Shown here in pieces: positions 5,725 through 5,905 of a stretch of 5,905 nucleotides of DNA (its first letter is position 1; each line of letters starts with the position of its first letter). A model generated the notes under the pieces. It was not told the origin of the DNA. It did no database searches and was given only the letters and a program-made list of their open reading frames with translations. The stretch is taken from positions 1 to 5,905 of the forward strand of contig JAAZNS010000320.1 in NCBI GenBank assembly GCA_012798185.1, read 5' to 3'. A program made the translations under genes and the position numbers. Source of the DNA: Chloroflexota bacterium (GTDB taxonomy: Bacteria > Chloroflexota > Anaerolineae > Anaerolineales > UBA4823).

Positions 5725-5905
5725 TTATTTTTTCAGCGGCATTAGATAGCGGATGTATTCATCCAGACAATCCGAATCGCCGTACAAAGGCTGGAACACT
5801 ACAGAGTCCGCCCCGGCGGCTGATAACCGTTCGATGGCATCGAACACCTGCTTCGGTGTTCCAGCAGCAGAGAGAGCATCCAACCATTCATCGGGTATAT
5901 GTTGG
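5725..5905 (-). CDS. LLM-class (luciferase-like) oxidoreductase, C-terminal end only
   Basis: Only the last 59 codons are in the window; the 5' part lies beyond the right edge. The sequence IPDEWLDALSAAGTPKQVFD, then AIERLSAAGADSVVFQPLYG and a short helix ending MPLKK before TAA at 5727-5725, matches the end of luciferase-like monooxygenases and F420-dependent reductases. In these proteins a helix with an AGTPxxV turn leads into the last barrel strand, here DSVVFQP. Members are TIM-barrel enzymes using FMN or coenzyme F420; cofactor and substrate cannot be judged from this fragment. It is on the same strand as the propeller gene but 299 bp away, so a shared operon is doubtful. Confidence 0.75.
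   Translation of the reverse strand, partial: QHIPDEWLDALSAAGTPKQVFDAIERLSAAGADSVVFQPLYGDSDCLDEYIRYLMPLKK

Overview
All recognisable genes lie on the minus strand. In transcription order (high to low coordinate) they are: the 3' end of a luciferase-like (LLM-class) oxidoreductase; a large secreted Asp-box beta-propeller protein; a decayed cysteine synthase pseudogene; ppnP, a small nucleoside phosphorylase; an aldo/keto reductase gene split by a small mobile element; and the 5' part of a bacterial dynamin-like GTPase that runs off the left edge. No plus-strand gene, RNA gene or CRISPR array is supported.

The best guess for the organism is a Chloroflexota bacterium, probably of the Anaerolineae type. 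This is inference. It rests on the combination of the dynamin-like GTPase, the LLM oxidoreductase, the style of the CysK-like sequence, and above all a secreted beta-propeller protein ending in a short hydrophobic FLPLIMK tail. From memory, such tails are common on exported proteins of that phylum. Coding regions have moderate GC and the spacers are clearly AT-rich.

Region by region: 1-539 is the GTPase N-terminus with its G1, G2 and G3 motifs, a good ribosome binding site and a TATAAT box upstream. 540-881 is AT-rich spacer. 882-1785 is the aldo/keto reductase, interrupted at 1610-1723 by a 114-bp element with perfect 15-bp terminal inverted repeats. Inside the element are two inverted, hairpin-forming copies of a GAGCGAAGCGA-type REP repeat. 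1917-2231 is intact ppnP, preceded by a promoter-like region with a dyad over the -35 box. 2245-2632 is AT-rich spacer with several small dyads. 2633-3310 is the cysK remnant: it lacks its 5' third, has two in-frame stops and is frameshifted near its end. 3311-5425 is the intact propeller gene, whose stop codon marks the left edge of the cysK homology. 5426-5724 is spacer, and 5725-5905 is the oxidoreductase C-terminus.

The genes do not form an obvious pathway or operon; spacers are long and two of six genes are broken. The window reads as a stretch of genome undergoing erosion and small-element insertion. The most unusual object is the composite element in the reductase gene: a MITE whose interior is a REPIN-like pair of REP hairpins. 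I found no convincing new multi-gene system.
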